The notes: a model not told the origin generated them from the letters alone. A stretch of DNA of 26,227 bases from Anaerolineaceae bacterium (GCA_011620465.1 WOZC01000169.1:10492-36718); one strand, 5' to 3'. Shown: positions 14,046 to 21,611, numbered from the stretch's first letter. Translations and numbers: made by a program.

Positions 14046-14798
14046 ATGGCACATTACAAACTTATCCTCGCTTACGAAGGCACGCAATACAGCGGCTTTC
14101 AGCGGCAATTGGAAAAACCAAGCGTACAGGGCGTTTTCGAAGATGCCTTGAGAGCACTCGGCTGGCAAGGCAGGAGTATCCTGACAGCCGGTCGGACCGA
14201 CACAGGCGTACATGCCAGTGCCCAGGTGATCAGTTTCGAACTTGATTGGAAACACGGTGACTACAAACTGCTTAAAGCTTTGAATGCCCATTTACCTGCT
14301 GACATCCAGGTTCAGAGACTGGAGCAGACAGGAGCTCAATTCCACCCCCGTTATGATGCTCTTGCCCGCAGTTACATTTACCGCTTGTATTGGCAGCCTG
14401 CCCGTGACCCTTTGCGAGACCGTTTTGCCTGGCGTTTGGAAGCCGCACCTGATATTGCGCTGATGAACGAAGCGGCATGCTACTTGGTTGGCGAACATGA
14501 CTTTATCGCTTTTGGACGCCCATTGTCCGAATTCGGTACAAGTATCCGCAGGATCGAGCAAGCAAAATGGGAGCTAAGCGGAGCGGACTCGATGGAATTT
14601 ACTATCACTGGCAACGCCTTCCTTTATCATATGGTCAGGCGAATTGTTTATGTATTGGTGAGTGTGGGTTTCAGGGAATTTCCGGTGGAGATCATCCCAA
14701 CAGGACTGCAAACAGGCAGTACCGGGATTGTTTCCCTGGCACCCGCCAGAGGACTTACCTTGATTGATGTCAGGTATGCTGAGGATACAGAAAATTAA
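14046..14798 (+). CDS. truA: tRNA pseudouridine(38-40) synthase TruA
   Basis: The product has 250 residues, the usual TruA size. The enzyme makes pseudouridine at positions 38-40 of the anticodon arm. The catalytic aspartate is D52 in G-R-T-D-T-G-V-H-A. Other conserved parts are Y-E-G-T-Q-Y-S-G-F-Q-R-Q (10-21), F-H-P-R-Y-D-A near residue 100 and F-L-Y-H-M-V-R-R-I-V near residue 200. It lies between rplQ and rplM, as in many Gram-positive and Chloroflexota genomes. No good ribosome-binding site is free upstream; a hairpin occupies that position. Confidence 0.96.
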   Translation: MAHYKLILAYEGTQYSGFQRQLEKPSVQGVFEDALRALGWQGRSILTAGRTDTGVHASAQVISFELDWKHGDYKLLKALNAHLPADIQVQRLEQTGAQFHPRYDALARSYIYRLYWQPARDPLRDRFAWRLEAAPDIALMNEAACYLVGEHDFIAFGRPLSEFGTSIRRIEQAKWELSGADSMEFTITGNAFLYHMVRRIVYVLVSVGFREFPVEIIPTGLQTGSTGIVSLAPARGLTLIDVRYAEDTEN

Positions 14799-14856
14799 AA
14801 AGATAAGTTTGCCCAGGCTTAAAGCTTAGGGTATGTACAAAACGGAGAAGGTTAAA

Positions 14857-15288
14857 GTGGATAAAACATACGTTCCTAAAGGACAGATTACCGGCGAGTG
14901 GTACCTGGTGGATGCCACCGGTAAAACCCTTGGCCGCCTTGCGACCAAAATTGCAGAAATCCTGGTCGGCAAACATCGCCCCGACTTCACCCCTGGTGTC
15001 GTTTTGGGTGACCATGTGGTTGTGATCAACGCAGAGAAGATCTATGCGAATCCGACCCGTGTGGGAGAGAAAAAATATTATCGTCACTCCGGATATCCGG
15101 GTGGACTACGCATGGTGGATTACACCCGGCAGCTTCAAAACAACCCTGACCGCGTCATTCGTTTCGCTGTCCAGGGCATGCTGCCCAAAAACCGCCTGAC
15201 CCAGCGCTTCCTGGACAACCTGAAAGTTTATGCTGGTCCAGAACACCCGCATCAAGCACAGGACCCGAAACCTTTGGATCTGGATTAA
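14857..15288 (+). CDS. rplM: 50S ribosomal protein L13
   Basis: The product has 143 residues when started at GTG 14857 (M-D-K-T-Y-V-P-K-G), which aligns with known L13 N-termini (M-K-T-Y/F). GGAG at 14844-14847 lies nine bases upstream. An in-frame ATG at 14833 would add eight residues but has only AGGG one base away as a ribosome-binding site, so it is less likely. Conserved parts are W-Y-L-V-D-A-T-G-K-T-L-G-R-L-A, Y-R-H-S-G-Y-P-G-G and V-Q-G-M-L-P-K-N-R-L. L13 joins early in 50S assembly. The rpsI gene follows after 12 bases. Confidence 0.95.
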   Translation: MDKTYVPKGQITGEWYLVDATGKTLGRLATKIAEILVGKHRPDFTPGVVLGDHVVVINAEKIYANPTRVGEKKYYRHSGYPGGLRMVDYTRQLQNNPDRVIRFAVQGMLPKNRLTQRFLDNLKVYAGPEHPHQAQDPKPLDLD

Positions 15289-15300
15289 TAAAGAGGAAAC

Positions 15301-15693
15301 ATGGCACAATATACTGAAGCAATTGGTCGTCGAAAAGAAAGTACTGCCCGCGTACGTGTATATGAAGGCACAGGCGTTTTTACTGTCAACGACAAAGAAC
15401 TGAACGAGTACTTCACCCGCATCGGCGATGTCCCTGCCATTTTGGGCGCATTGGATGCAACCGGAAGACCAGCCTCATCCTTCGATGTAACTGTAAAGGT
15501 CGAAGGCGGCGGTGTTAGCGGTCAGCGCGACGCAGTCAAACTCGGTTTGGCTCGTGCCCTGGTCTCTATGGACGAGAGCCTGCGCGGCGCTATGCGCGAA
15601 CACGGTCTGCTTACGCGCGATCCTCGTGTAAAGGAACGCAAGAAGCCAGGTCTCAAGCGTGCTCGCAAGGCCCCGACCTACACCAAGCGTTAG
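15301..15693 (+). CDS. rpsI: 30S ribosomal protein S9
   Basis: The product has 130 residues. It starts M-A-Q-Y-T-E-A-I-G-R-R-K-E-S-T-A-R-V-R-V and contains G-G-G-V-S-G-Q-R-D-A-V-K-L-G-L-A-R-A-L; the C-terminus is K-K-P-G-L-K-R-A-R-K-A-P-T-Y-T-K-R, whose last residues contact P-site tRNA. S9 is paired with L13 in most bacteria. A hairpin terminator follows 23 bases after the stop, so this is the end of the ribosomal block. Confidence 0.97.
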   Translation: MAQYTEAIGRRKESTARVRVYEGTGVFTVNDKELNEYFTRIGDVPAILGALDATGRPASSFDVTVKVEGGGVSGQRDAVKLGLARALVSMDESLRGAMREHGLLTRDPRVKERKKPGLKRARKAPTYTKR

Positions 15694-15716
15694 TTTTCGA
15701 AGAAACATTTTTGTTG

Positions 15717-15747
15717 GGGAGACCTCTTTGGGTCTCCCACAATTTTG
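15717..15747 (+). terminator. Rho-independent terminator after rpsI
   Basis: GGGAGACC (15717-15724) pairs with GGTCTCCC (15731-15738) around a six-base loop and is followed by ACAATTTTG. The stem is strong and the T-tract modest. Its position 23 bases after the rpsI stop makes it the likely end of the ribosomal transcript. Confidence 0.75.
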
Positions 15748-15807
15748 ACTCTTGGAAAGTTCAGACTTTGTTTGGTTTCTGGCAAAGGTCAAATTGCATT
15801 ACAATCA

Positions 15808-15838
15808 AAAGGCTGTCCATTTATGATGGACAGCCTTT
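15808..15838. terminator. Second, perfect 13-base hairpin downstream of rpsI
   Basis: AAAGGCTGTCCAT (15808-15820) and ATGGACAGCCTTT (15826-15838) pair perfectly around a five-base loop (TTATG). The A/T ends of the stem allow it to act as a terminator in both directions, although no long T run follows on the plus strand. It separates rpsI from the YabN-type gene. Confidence 0.5.
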
Positions 15839-15893
15839 GCTATATAAAAATCAGTTGATTTGGAAATGGTAATAAGGACGATTGAAGGTGTTA

Positions 15894-17357
15894 ATGGAAT
15901 TTAATGGGATCGTAATCGTTGGGCTGGGTCCAGCCGGAGCTAATAATCTCACAAGAGAGGCTTGGGACTGTCTTATTCAAACAAAGGAAATCTGGGCACG
16001 CACACGCTACCATCCCGTTTTTTCTGAATTGCCTGAGGGGATCGTCATTCACAGTTTCGACGACGAAGATGAATTTAATTCAAGCGATTTTGGCACTGAT
16101 ATCGCAAAAAAGATCATTGCTCTTGCCAAAGAACAGGGCAAAGTAACTTATACTGTGCCCGGCAGTCCTTTCATCGCTGAGGAAACGGTGCGTCAGATCA
16201 TGGTGCAGGTTGAGGGAACTGGCATCCCGGTGCGTGTCATCGACGGAATGAGTTTTTTAGAACCGGTATGCTCCGCTTTGGGGATGGACCCCCATCCAAA
16301 ACTGGTCTTAACTGATTCTCTCTACCTTGCTGGCTTGGAAATCCCATTTTTCCCCGTTTCGAGCCCTGCCTTGATCTCCAACCTGAGACCAGGGATGGAA
16401 GTAAGCGACCTTAAATTGACATTGATGAATAATTACCCGGATGATTATCCGGTCAAACTGATCCACAATGCCGGTCTGCCTGATGAACTGGTAGAGGAAA
16501 TTCCCCTTCACCAAATAGATCAAAGCTTGCATACCGGACTGATGAGCACACTATACCTGCCAGCACGTGAAAACGGCAGAGCATTTGAAGACTTCCAGCA
16601 AATCATCGCGCGCCTTCGGGCACCGGATGGCTGCCCCTGGGATAAAAAACAAACCCACCTTAGCTTGCGTCCTTACCTGCTTGAGGAGTGTTATGAAGTT
16701 CTTGAAGCGCTGGATGAAGAAGACCCGGAGCATTTGATGGAAGAGCTGGGTGACTTGCTCTTGCAGATCGTTCTGCATGCTCAAATTGCGACCGAAGAGC
16801 AAAATTTCAACATGACGGACATAATCTCGGCAATCAGTGAAAAAATCGTCCGCCGCCACCCACACGTTTTTACCGAATTGCAGGTCGATTCGGTGGAAGG
16901 TGTTTTGAGCAATTGGGAGCAGATCAAAGCGGACGAGCGGAAAAACAAGGGCGAGGAGCGCAAGGGTATGCTGGACGGAATCCCCGCTGCTTTGCCTGCT
17001 CTGACCCAGGCAGAGCAGATCCAGCGCCGGGTGAAGCGGGTAGGTTTTGATTGGAAGACCATTGAACCCGTGGCTGCGAAAATTCACGAGGAATTGCAGG
17101 AACTCAAAGAAGCAGATACGCCAGAAAGAAAACAATCGGAAGCTGGAGATGTGCTGTTTGCGGTGGTCAACCTGGTTCGCTGGCTCGAAATTGACCCCGA
17201 GGTGGCTTTGAGGGAGACCAACTCCCGCTTTCGCAAGCGCTTTAGCTACATCGAAGCCGCAGCAGCAAAGCAGGGCAAACATGTTGATGATTTTAGTTTT
17301 GAAGAACTTGACGCTCTCTGGGAAGAAGCCAAGCGCGAGATGAAAAAGGATGACTGA
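15894..17357 (+). CDS. mazG: YabN-type fusion: tetrapyrrole-methylase-like domain plus MazG nucleotide pyrophosphohydrolase
   Basis: The product has 487 residues from ATG 15894, which has GAAGG five bases upstream. A longer frame begins with TTG 15882 but has a worse ribosome-binding position. The N-terminal half starts I-V-I-V-G-L-G-P-A-G and has V-P-G-S-P-F-I-A-E-E-T-V, the pattern of corrin/porphyrin methylases. The MazG half begins near residue 230, with L-R-A-P-D-G-C-P-W-D-K-K-Q-T-H, and has metal-binding E264, E265, E268, then E283, E284 and D287. A second MazG repeat follows near residue 390. MazG domains hydrolyse NTPs to NMP and pyrophosphate; the role of the methylase-like half is not known. 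B. subtilis YabN has the same layout. The end overlaps murJ by eight bases. Confidence 0.92.
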   Translation: MEFNGIVIVGLGPAGANNLTREAWDCLIQTKEIWARTRYHPVFSELPEGIVIHSFDDEDEFNSSDFGTDIAKKIIALAKEQGKVTYTVPGSPFIAEETVRQIMVQVEGTGIPVRVIDGMSFLEPVCSALGMDPHPKLVLTDSLYLAGLEIPFFPVSSPALISNLRPGMEVSDLKLTLMNNYPDDYPVKLIHNAGLPDELVEEIPLHQIDQSLHTGLMSTLYLPARENGRAFEDFQQIIARLRAPDGCPWDKKQTHLSLRPYLLEECYEVLEALDEEDPEHLMEELGDLLLQIVLHAQIATEEQNFNMTDIISAISEKIVRRHPHVFTELQVDSVEGVLSNWEQIKADERKNKGEERKGMLDGIPAALPALTQAEQIQRRVKRVGFDWKTIEPVAAKIHEELQELKEADTPERKQSEAGDVLFAVVNLVRWLEIDPEVALRETNSRFRKRFSYIEAAAAKQGKHVDDFSFEELDALWEEAKREMKKDD

Positions 17358-18963
17358 AAACTTCTCCATGCCGCCTGAAACGGGAGCCAGGACAGCCGGG
17401 CAGCAAATCGCCCGGGCTGCAAGCATCGTCATGCTGGCGTATATTCTCAGTACCGTGGTTGGCATCCTGCGCGGCATGGTTATTTCACACGCTTTTGGCA
17501 CCAGCATGGAACTGGATGCATATAATGCTGCCAACCGTGTGACCGAATTACTCTTCAATCTGACGGCTGGGGGTGCCCTGGGTTCGGCTTTCATCCCCAT
17601 GTTTACAGGCATGCTGACGCGCAAAGACACCCAAAGCGCATGGAAGCTGGCATCAGGGGTGATCAATACTCTGCTGATGATCCTGATCGGGGTTTCAGTT
17701 TTGATGTGGATCTTTGCTCCGGTTATCGTCGATAAGATCCTTTTTGCGTTGGTCGAAAACGCGAACCCGGCTATGCTGGACCTTACGGTGAAATTGCTGC
17801 GTACGATGCTGCCAACCGTGATCATTTTCGGAGTCAGCGGGCTGATTATGGGCACCTTGAACGCGCACCAGATCTTCCTCTGGCCTGCCCTGGCGCCAAC
17901 CATGTACTCAATTGGCTTGATGGTGGGCACCTTACTCTTGCCTAAGTCTCTCGGCATTCAAAGGTTGGCTATTGGCGCGGTGATCGGTGCTGCTGGGCAC
18001 TTGTTACTGCAGCTTCCCAGCCTTTTTCATCTGCCCAACCGTTTTTACGACCGGGTGGTCTGGTTTAAGGATGCAGCAGTCCTAAAAGTTTTGAAATTGA
18101 TGGTGCCCCGTGTTATTGGGGCTGGTGTGGTACAACTCAATTTTGTTGCCAACACCATTATCGGGCTCTCCCTGGGAGCAGGGGCTGCCAGTTCGCTTAC
18201 GTGGGCATTCACGATCATGCTCATGCCCCAGGCTGCCATAGCACAGTCGGCAGGAACAGCATCGTTGCCCACTCTTTCCGCTCAGGTAGAGCTGGGGCAA
18301 TTCGAACAATTCAAACAGACTCTGTCCGGGATCATCCGTGTGATGCTCTTATTGGCGCTGCCGGCAACGATTGGCTTGGTTCTCCTGAGGGTTCCAATCG
18401 TCCGGGTGTTGTATGAACGCGGCAGTTTTGACACCACCTCCACCCAAATGGTTGCCTGGGCGCTGCTTTGGTATGCCATAGGTTTGACAGGGCACAGCCT
18501 GGTCGAGGTTCTGAGCCGGGCTTTTTACGCCATGCACGATACAAAAACACCCGTAATTGTAGGTGTTCTGGCAATGAGCGGCAACATCTTGCTATCCTTC
18601 ACATTTGCGCGCCTTTTTGGTGAGATCGGCTGGCTGCCTCTTGGCGGTCTGGCGTTGGCAAACAGTGTGGCAACAGCCGTGGAGTGTATCGCTTTGCTTC
18701 AGATCTTGCGCAAACGGTTGAATGGTCTGGCTGGCAGGCAAATATTGCAAACTGGCTGGCAGGCTTTGGTTGGCAGTGCTGTTATGGGCTTGGGTTTGTT
18801 GGGATGGATGGCGTTGTTTAGCGAGCAGAGTAAGTATCTTGTGCTTGGTGGAGGCGTGATCACCGGCTTGCTCATGTATGCCGCTATGTTGTGGCTGTTT
18901 AAGGTGCCGGAGTTAAAGATGATCGTGGCGCGAGTTGTGGGGAAATTAGCAAAAAAAGGCTGA
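17350..18963 (+). CDS. murJ: Lipid II flippase MurJ (MviN family)
   Basis: The product has 537 residues with about 14 hydrophobic segments, matching the MOP-superfamily flippase that moves lipid II across the cytoplasmic membrane for peptidoglycan synthesis. Near the N-terminus, V-V-G-I-L-R-G (R41) and E-L-D-A-Y-N-A-A-N-R (D56, R63) are at the places of conserved charged residues lining the cavity in E. coli MurJ. The family segment G-G-A-L-G-S-A-F-I-P is at about residues 75-84. ATG 17350 lies within the last codons of the YabN-type gene (eight-base overlap) with AAAAAGG directly before it, so the two are co-translated. No clear terminator with a T-tract follows on the plus strand. Confidence 0.93.
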   Translation: MTENFSMPPETGARTAGQQIARAASIVMLAYILSTVVGILRGMVISHAFGTSMELDAYNAANRVTELLFNLTAGGALGSAFIPMFTGMLTRKDTQSAWKLASGVINTLLMILIGVSVLMWIFAPVIVDKILFALVENANPAMLDLTVKLLRTMLPTVIIFGVSGLIMGTLNAHQIFLWPALAPTMYSIGLMVGTLLLPKSLGIQRLAIGAVIGAAGHLLLQLPSLFHLPNRFYDRVVWFKDAAVLKVLKLMVPRVIGAGVVQLNFVANTIIGLSLGAGAASSLTWAFTIMLMPQAAIAQSAGTASLPTLSAQVELGQFEQFKQTLSGIIRVMLLLALPATIGLVLLRVPIVRVLYERGSFDTTSTQMVAWALLWYAIGLTGHSLVEVLSRAFYAMHDTKTPVIVGVLAMSGNILLSFTFARLFGEIGWLPLGGLALANSVATAVECIALLQILRKRLNGLAGRQILQTGWQALVGSAVMGLGLLGWMALFSEQSKYLVLGGGVITGLLMYAAMLWLFKVPELKMIVARVVGKLAKKG

Positions 18964-18972
18964 AGATATTGC

Positions 18973-18999
18973 AAAAAGGACTAACCAGTCGGTTATTCC
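18973..18999 (-). terminator. Candidate terminator of the minus-strand xseA-xseB operon
   Basis: Read on the minus strand, GGAATAACC pairs with GGTTAGTCC around a GACT loop (one mismatch) and is followed by TTTTTGC. It lies about 250 bases past the GNAT stop codon. It also faces the end of murJ, but on the plus strand there is no T-tract after the stem. Confidence 0.5.
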
Positions 19000-19057
19000 A
19001 TGGGAGATGGGGAAGAGTAGTGGAAATTTCGTTGTTTTAATTGCTTTGATACACCAC

Positions 19058-19241
19058 AGGAGCGCAGTGACGAAGCAATCTCACCAATAAGAGAGAGACT
19101 GGCACGACCCTTTGCCCAACCAATCATCAACAATCACTAAAGGCATATTGGTAAAGAATCTCGTAGTGACGGTTCAAAAACAGTTCGTTAGCACGAAGCA
19201 AAATCTTGATATTTTCCTCGATTATTGCGAGGAACGCCAGT
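19058..19241. repeat. Degenerate REP-like intergenic repeat pieces
   Basis: Three short pieces look like parts of one element: AGGAGCGCAGTGACGAAGCA followed by ATCTC (19058-19082), GCACGAAGCAAAATCT (19191-19206) and ATTGCGAGGAACGCCAGT (19224-19241). Joined, the last and first pieces would read from ATTGC through AGGAACGC-AGTGACGAAGCAAT, with ends able to pair (ATTGC/GCAAT). This recalls small palindromic repeats known from intergenic DNA of many bacteria. No transposase is nearby. Confidence 0.4.
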
Positions 19242-19251
19242 TGGTATGGGA

Positions 19252-19677
19252 TTAAGCCAGGTTAAAAATCGCAAAACCGGTTACGCCGAGGTCTTCATAA
19301 GGTTCAAAACCATGGGACCTGTACCAGGCATGAAGATGGCTGTTCTTTTCCCCGGCATCGGTCATAAGCACGATTTGGCGGATACCTTGTAGTCTTTTGA
19401 GCATCTGGGACATCAATTCTTCGCCGATGTGTTTGCCTTGAAAAGCTGGTTTTACCAAAATATCCTGGATGTAAGCAATGGTTTCACCATCGGTGAGCGA
19501 GCGGATCAAGCCGACCAGCTCATCACCCTCCCAGGCACTGATCACCAAGCTGCTTTTCTCCAATGCGCGCATTAACTTGGGAAGATCTTTGGTATAAGCC
19601 GTCCATTTCACGCTGGCAAAGAGATCGTATACTTGCTGGGGAGGAAATTCCTTTTGGGTACTGTAGGTGACACTCAT
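19252..19677 (-). CDS. GNAT-family N-acetyltransferase
   Basis: The product has 141 residues. The acetyl-CoA-binding motif A is visible as D-I-L-V-K-P-A-F-Q-G-K-H-I-G-E-E-L (residues 72-88); the family consensus is R/Q-x-x-G-x-G/A. Motif B follows as H-A-W-Y-R-S-H-G-F-E-P-Y near residues 116-127. The substrate cannot be told from the sequence. It is the last gene of the minus-strand operon, ten bases after the YuiD-type gene, with no clear ribosome-binding site of its own. Confidence 0.85.
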   Translation of the reverse strand: MSVTYSTQKEFPPQQVYDLFASVKWTAYTKDLPKLMRALEKSSLVISAWEGDELVGLIRSLTDGETIAYIQDILVKPAFQGKHIGEELMSQMLKRLQGIRQIVLMTDAGEKNSHLHAWYRSHGFEPYEDLGVTGFAIFNLA

Positions 19678-19687
19678 TTTTCAAACT

Positions 19688-20158
19688 TCAAACCTTGACC
19701 ATCAACGACCAGACAGTAAAGGCAGTAAGAATGCCGAGCAGAGAGCCAACCGCTGCTTCTGCAGGGGAATGACCGATGATTTCGAGCAGTTCCACCCGCT
19801 CGGCTTCTTCCATTTTGTGTTCTACGACGATGGCGCGCAGAATCTGGTTGATTCGTTCGGCATGAAAGCCCGCCTGGCGGCGCACTCCGGTTGCATCATA
19901 AATCACAATCCCGGTGATCGAAAGAGCCAGGATGAAGAGGGGGCTGTCCCACCCCAGGCAAAGCCCAATCGCGGTAGTAACCGCGCTCATAAGCGAAGAA
20001 TGCGAGGAGGGCATTCCGCCAGCGTTGATGAGCAATGCCCAATCCCATTTTTTTGTTCGCACGAAACCGATGGGCAGCTTGATGAGTTGAGCTAATGCCC
20101 AACCCAGCAACGCAGAAATGGCGATTGGGCTCTTGAAAAAATCGAACAGATTGCCCAC
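19688..20158 (-). CDS. Divergent PAP2-family membrane protein (YuiD/DUF212 type)
   Basis: The product has 156 residues from GTG 20158, close to the 158 of B. subtilis YuiD. Family signatures are G-G-M-P-S-S-H-S-S (residues 47-55, H53) and I-Y-D-A-T-G-V-R-R-Q-A-G (86-97, D88). Several hydrophobic segments imply a membrane protein; the family is distantly related to acid phosphatases and phospholipid phosphatases, but its reaction is not established. The GTG shares one base with the xseB stop (TAGTG read on the minus strand) and has GAGG four bases before that overlap. A longer frame from an ATG at 20236 lies entirely within xseB and is rejected. Confidence 0.88.
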   Translation of the reverse strand: MGNLFDFFKSPIAISALLGWALAQLIKLPIGFVRTKKWDWALLINAGGMPSSHSSLMSAVTTAIGLCLGWDSPLFILALSITGIVIYDATGVRRQAGFHAERINQILRAIVVEHKMEEAERVELLEIIGHSPAEAAVGSLLGILTAFTVWSLMVKV

Positions 20159-20373
20159 TATTCCTCGCTCACCGCCCGGCTGTCTTCGCCAAGGGTGTTG
20201 ACGCGCAATTGTGCCTTTTCGAGTAATTGGGCGCACTGGTCAGAGAGTTTCTTGCCTTCTTCATAGAGCTTGAGCGATTCTTCGAGGGACAATTCGCCAT
20301 TTTCGAGTTTTGAAATGATCTCCTGGAGCGCTGCAAAGGCGGCTTCGTAACTGGTAGGTTGGGTTTCGGTCAT
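20158..20373 (-). CDS. xseB: Exodeoxyribonuclease VII small subunit
   Basis: The product has 71 residues, typical for XseB. It has the pattern S-Y-E-A-A-F-A-A-L-Q-E-I-I-S-K-L-E-N-G followed by L-S-L-E-E-S-L-K-L-Y-E-E-G-K-K-L (residues 28-43), a two-helix hairpin. Several copies bind one XseA to form the nuclease that degrades single-stranded DNA from both ends. The start overlaps the xseA stop by four bases and the stop overlaps the next gene by one. Confidence 0.95.
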   Translation of the reverse strand: MTETQPTSYEAAFAALQEIISKLENGELSLEESLKLYEEGKKLSDQCAQLLEKAQLRVNTLGEDSRAVSEE

Positions 20374-21605
20374 GGTTTCTCCTGGTTGGAAGGGTGGAGG
20401 TTTGCTGGAACGTTGCCGTCAGCAAAACGCACCTGTACGGCTTGATTTTCATGGGTTTGGCTGACCTGGCTGATGAGCTGCCCGGTTTGGGCATCGTTCA
20501 GTATGGCAAAACCGCGCTTCAAAACAGCAAGTGGATTCAAGGTTTCAAGCCTGCTGTTGAGGTGTTGCAGATGGAAACAAAGCTGCTGTATGTGGTTTTG
20601 GATCGTTCGGTCAAGCTGTTCGCGCAGTATATCCAGGGTCTGGATGGCGTTATTGACCCGTTGGATGGGGGAGAGGCGGCGTAAATCGAGAATTTTTAGT
20701 TCAAGTTGGTGAATGCGTGTAGCTATCGCCTCGTTCATCGAATCCTGAAGACTGGCGCGGGCATTTTGCAGGGCAATGTAAAGGTCGTTGATTGTGACTG
20801 GCGTCGCCAGCTCGGCGGCAGCTGTTGGGGTGGGAGCGCGCAAGTCAGCCACGAAATCAGCAATGGTGAAGTCGGTTTCGTGCCCCACACCGGAGATCAC
20901 CGGAACACGCGAGTTGTAAATCGCATGGGCAAGGTTCTCGTCGTTGAAAGCCCATAAATCTTCAATCGACCCGCCACCGCGGGCGAGCAGGATCAGGTCG
21001 AGGTCATCGAACTGGTTAAGCAAATTCAGCGATTTGATCAGGTTGGCTGGGGCTTCAACACCCTGCACCAGGCTGGGAGCGAGCGTGACGCGCACCAGGG
21101 GCAGGCGGCGCCTGAGCGTGTTGAGCATGTCTTGAAGAGCTGCTCCGCTGGCAGAAGTAATGATCCCTATGTGTTCTGGCAGCCTTGGAAGCGACCGTTT
21201 GTGCGAAGGGTCAAATAGCCCTTCGGCTTCAAGTTTGTTTTTCAGACGTAAGAATTCCTGGAAAAGTAAACCTTCTCCCACGGGCTGCATGCTGTCGATA
21301 TAGAGTTGGGCTTGACCACCAGCTGGGAAGAAGCTCATGCTGCCATGGACCTCCACGCCCTGCCCATCCCGGGGGGAGAAGCTGAGACGCATCGCAGCGT
21401 TTTTCCACATCACACAGCGGACCTGGGCGTCAGCGTCTTTGAGGGTGAAGTAGAGATGCCCTGAGCGGGGTTGGGTGAAATTGGAGATCTCGCCTTTGAC
21501 CCAAACATCGCGTAAGATTTCGTCAGTTTCCAGCAATTCCCGCAGGTAACTGGACAGCGCGGTTACTGTCAGAATGGTGGGGCGAAAGAAATCAAAACTA
21601 TCCAT
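20370..21605 (-). CDS. xseA: Exodeoxyribonuclease VII large subunit
   Basis: The product has 411 residues from ATG 21605 (M-D-S-F-D-F-F-R-P). A TTG eight codons upstream would extend the frame but is less typical. The N-terminal OB fold has V-W-V-K-G-E-I-S-N-F and H-L-Y-F-T-L-K-D. The catalytic domain has G-I-I-T-S-A-S-G-A-A-L-Q-D, L-A-R-G-G-G-S-I-E-D-L-W-A-F-N-D and G-V-G-H-E-T-D-F-T. A long helical region follows, for XseB binding. It heads a four-gene minus-strand operon. A TATACT box lies exactly six bases before the ATG, and no Shine-Dalgarno sequence is present, so the message may be leaderless. Confidence 0.94.
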   Translation of the reverse strand: MDSFDFFRPTILTVTALSSYLRELLETDEILRDVWVKGEISNFTQPRSGHLYFTLKDADAQVRCVMWKNAAMRLSFSPRDGQGVEVHGSMSFFPAGGQAQLYIDSMQPVGEGLLFQEFLRLKNKLEAEGLFDPSHKRSLPRLPEHIGIITSASGAALQDMLNTLRRRLPLVRVTLAPSLVQGVEAPANLIKSLNLLNQFDDLDLILLARGGGSIEDLWAFNDENLAHAIYNSRVPVISGVGHETDFTIADFVADLRAPTPTAAAELATPVTINDLYIALQNARASLQDSMNEAIATRIHQLELKILDLRRLSPIQRVNNAIQTLDILREQLDRTIQNHIQQLCFHLQHLNSRLETLNPLAVLKRGFAILNDAQTGQLISQVSQTHENQAVQVRFADGNVPANLHPSNQEKP

Positions 21606-21611
21606 ACTTAA

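Larger units (their letters stand above)
18964..19251. other. Gene-free stretch between convergent murJ and GNAT genes
   Basis: This 288-base stretch has no convincing reading frame and no tRNA-like fold that I can recognise. It holds a hairpin reading as a minus-strand terminator (18973-18999), degenerate pieces of a REP-like repeat (19058-19082, 19191-19206, 19224-19241) and a seven-base hairpin at 19214-19234. Confidence 0.6.

Noticed and set aside
14833..14856. ATG start for L13 at 14833
   Set aside because: Only AGGG one base upstream is available, and the GTG at 14857 gives the family N-terminus with GGAG at nine bases; it remains a possible alternative.
16551..17957. Minus-strand open frame (468 codons) across the YabN-type gene and murJ
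   Set aside because: Both plus-strand proteins have clear family motifs along the whole region; the antisense translation shows no recognisable domain.
18964..19251. Possible tRNA or small RNA gene between murJ and the GNAT gene
   Set aside because: I looked for a cloverleaf, a T-loop-like GTTCRA motif and a CCA end and found none; only repeats and hairpins are present.
19667..20095. Plus-strand open frame (142 codons) opposite the YuiD-type gene
   Set aside because: It is antisense to a gene with clear family motifs and has no recognisable domain.
20159..20236. Upstream extension of the YuiD-type gene
   Set aside because: The extra residues are antiparallel-free overlap with xseB in another frame and are basic and non-homologous; GTG 20158 has a good ribosome-binding site and gives the family length.
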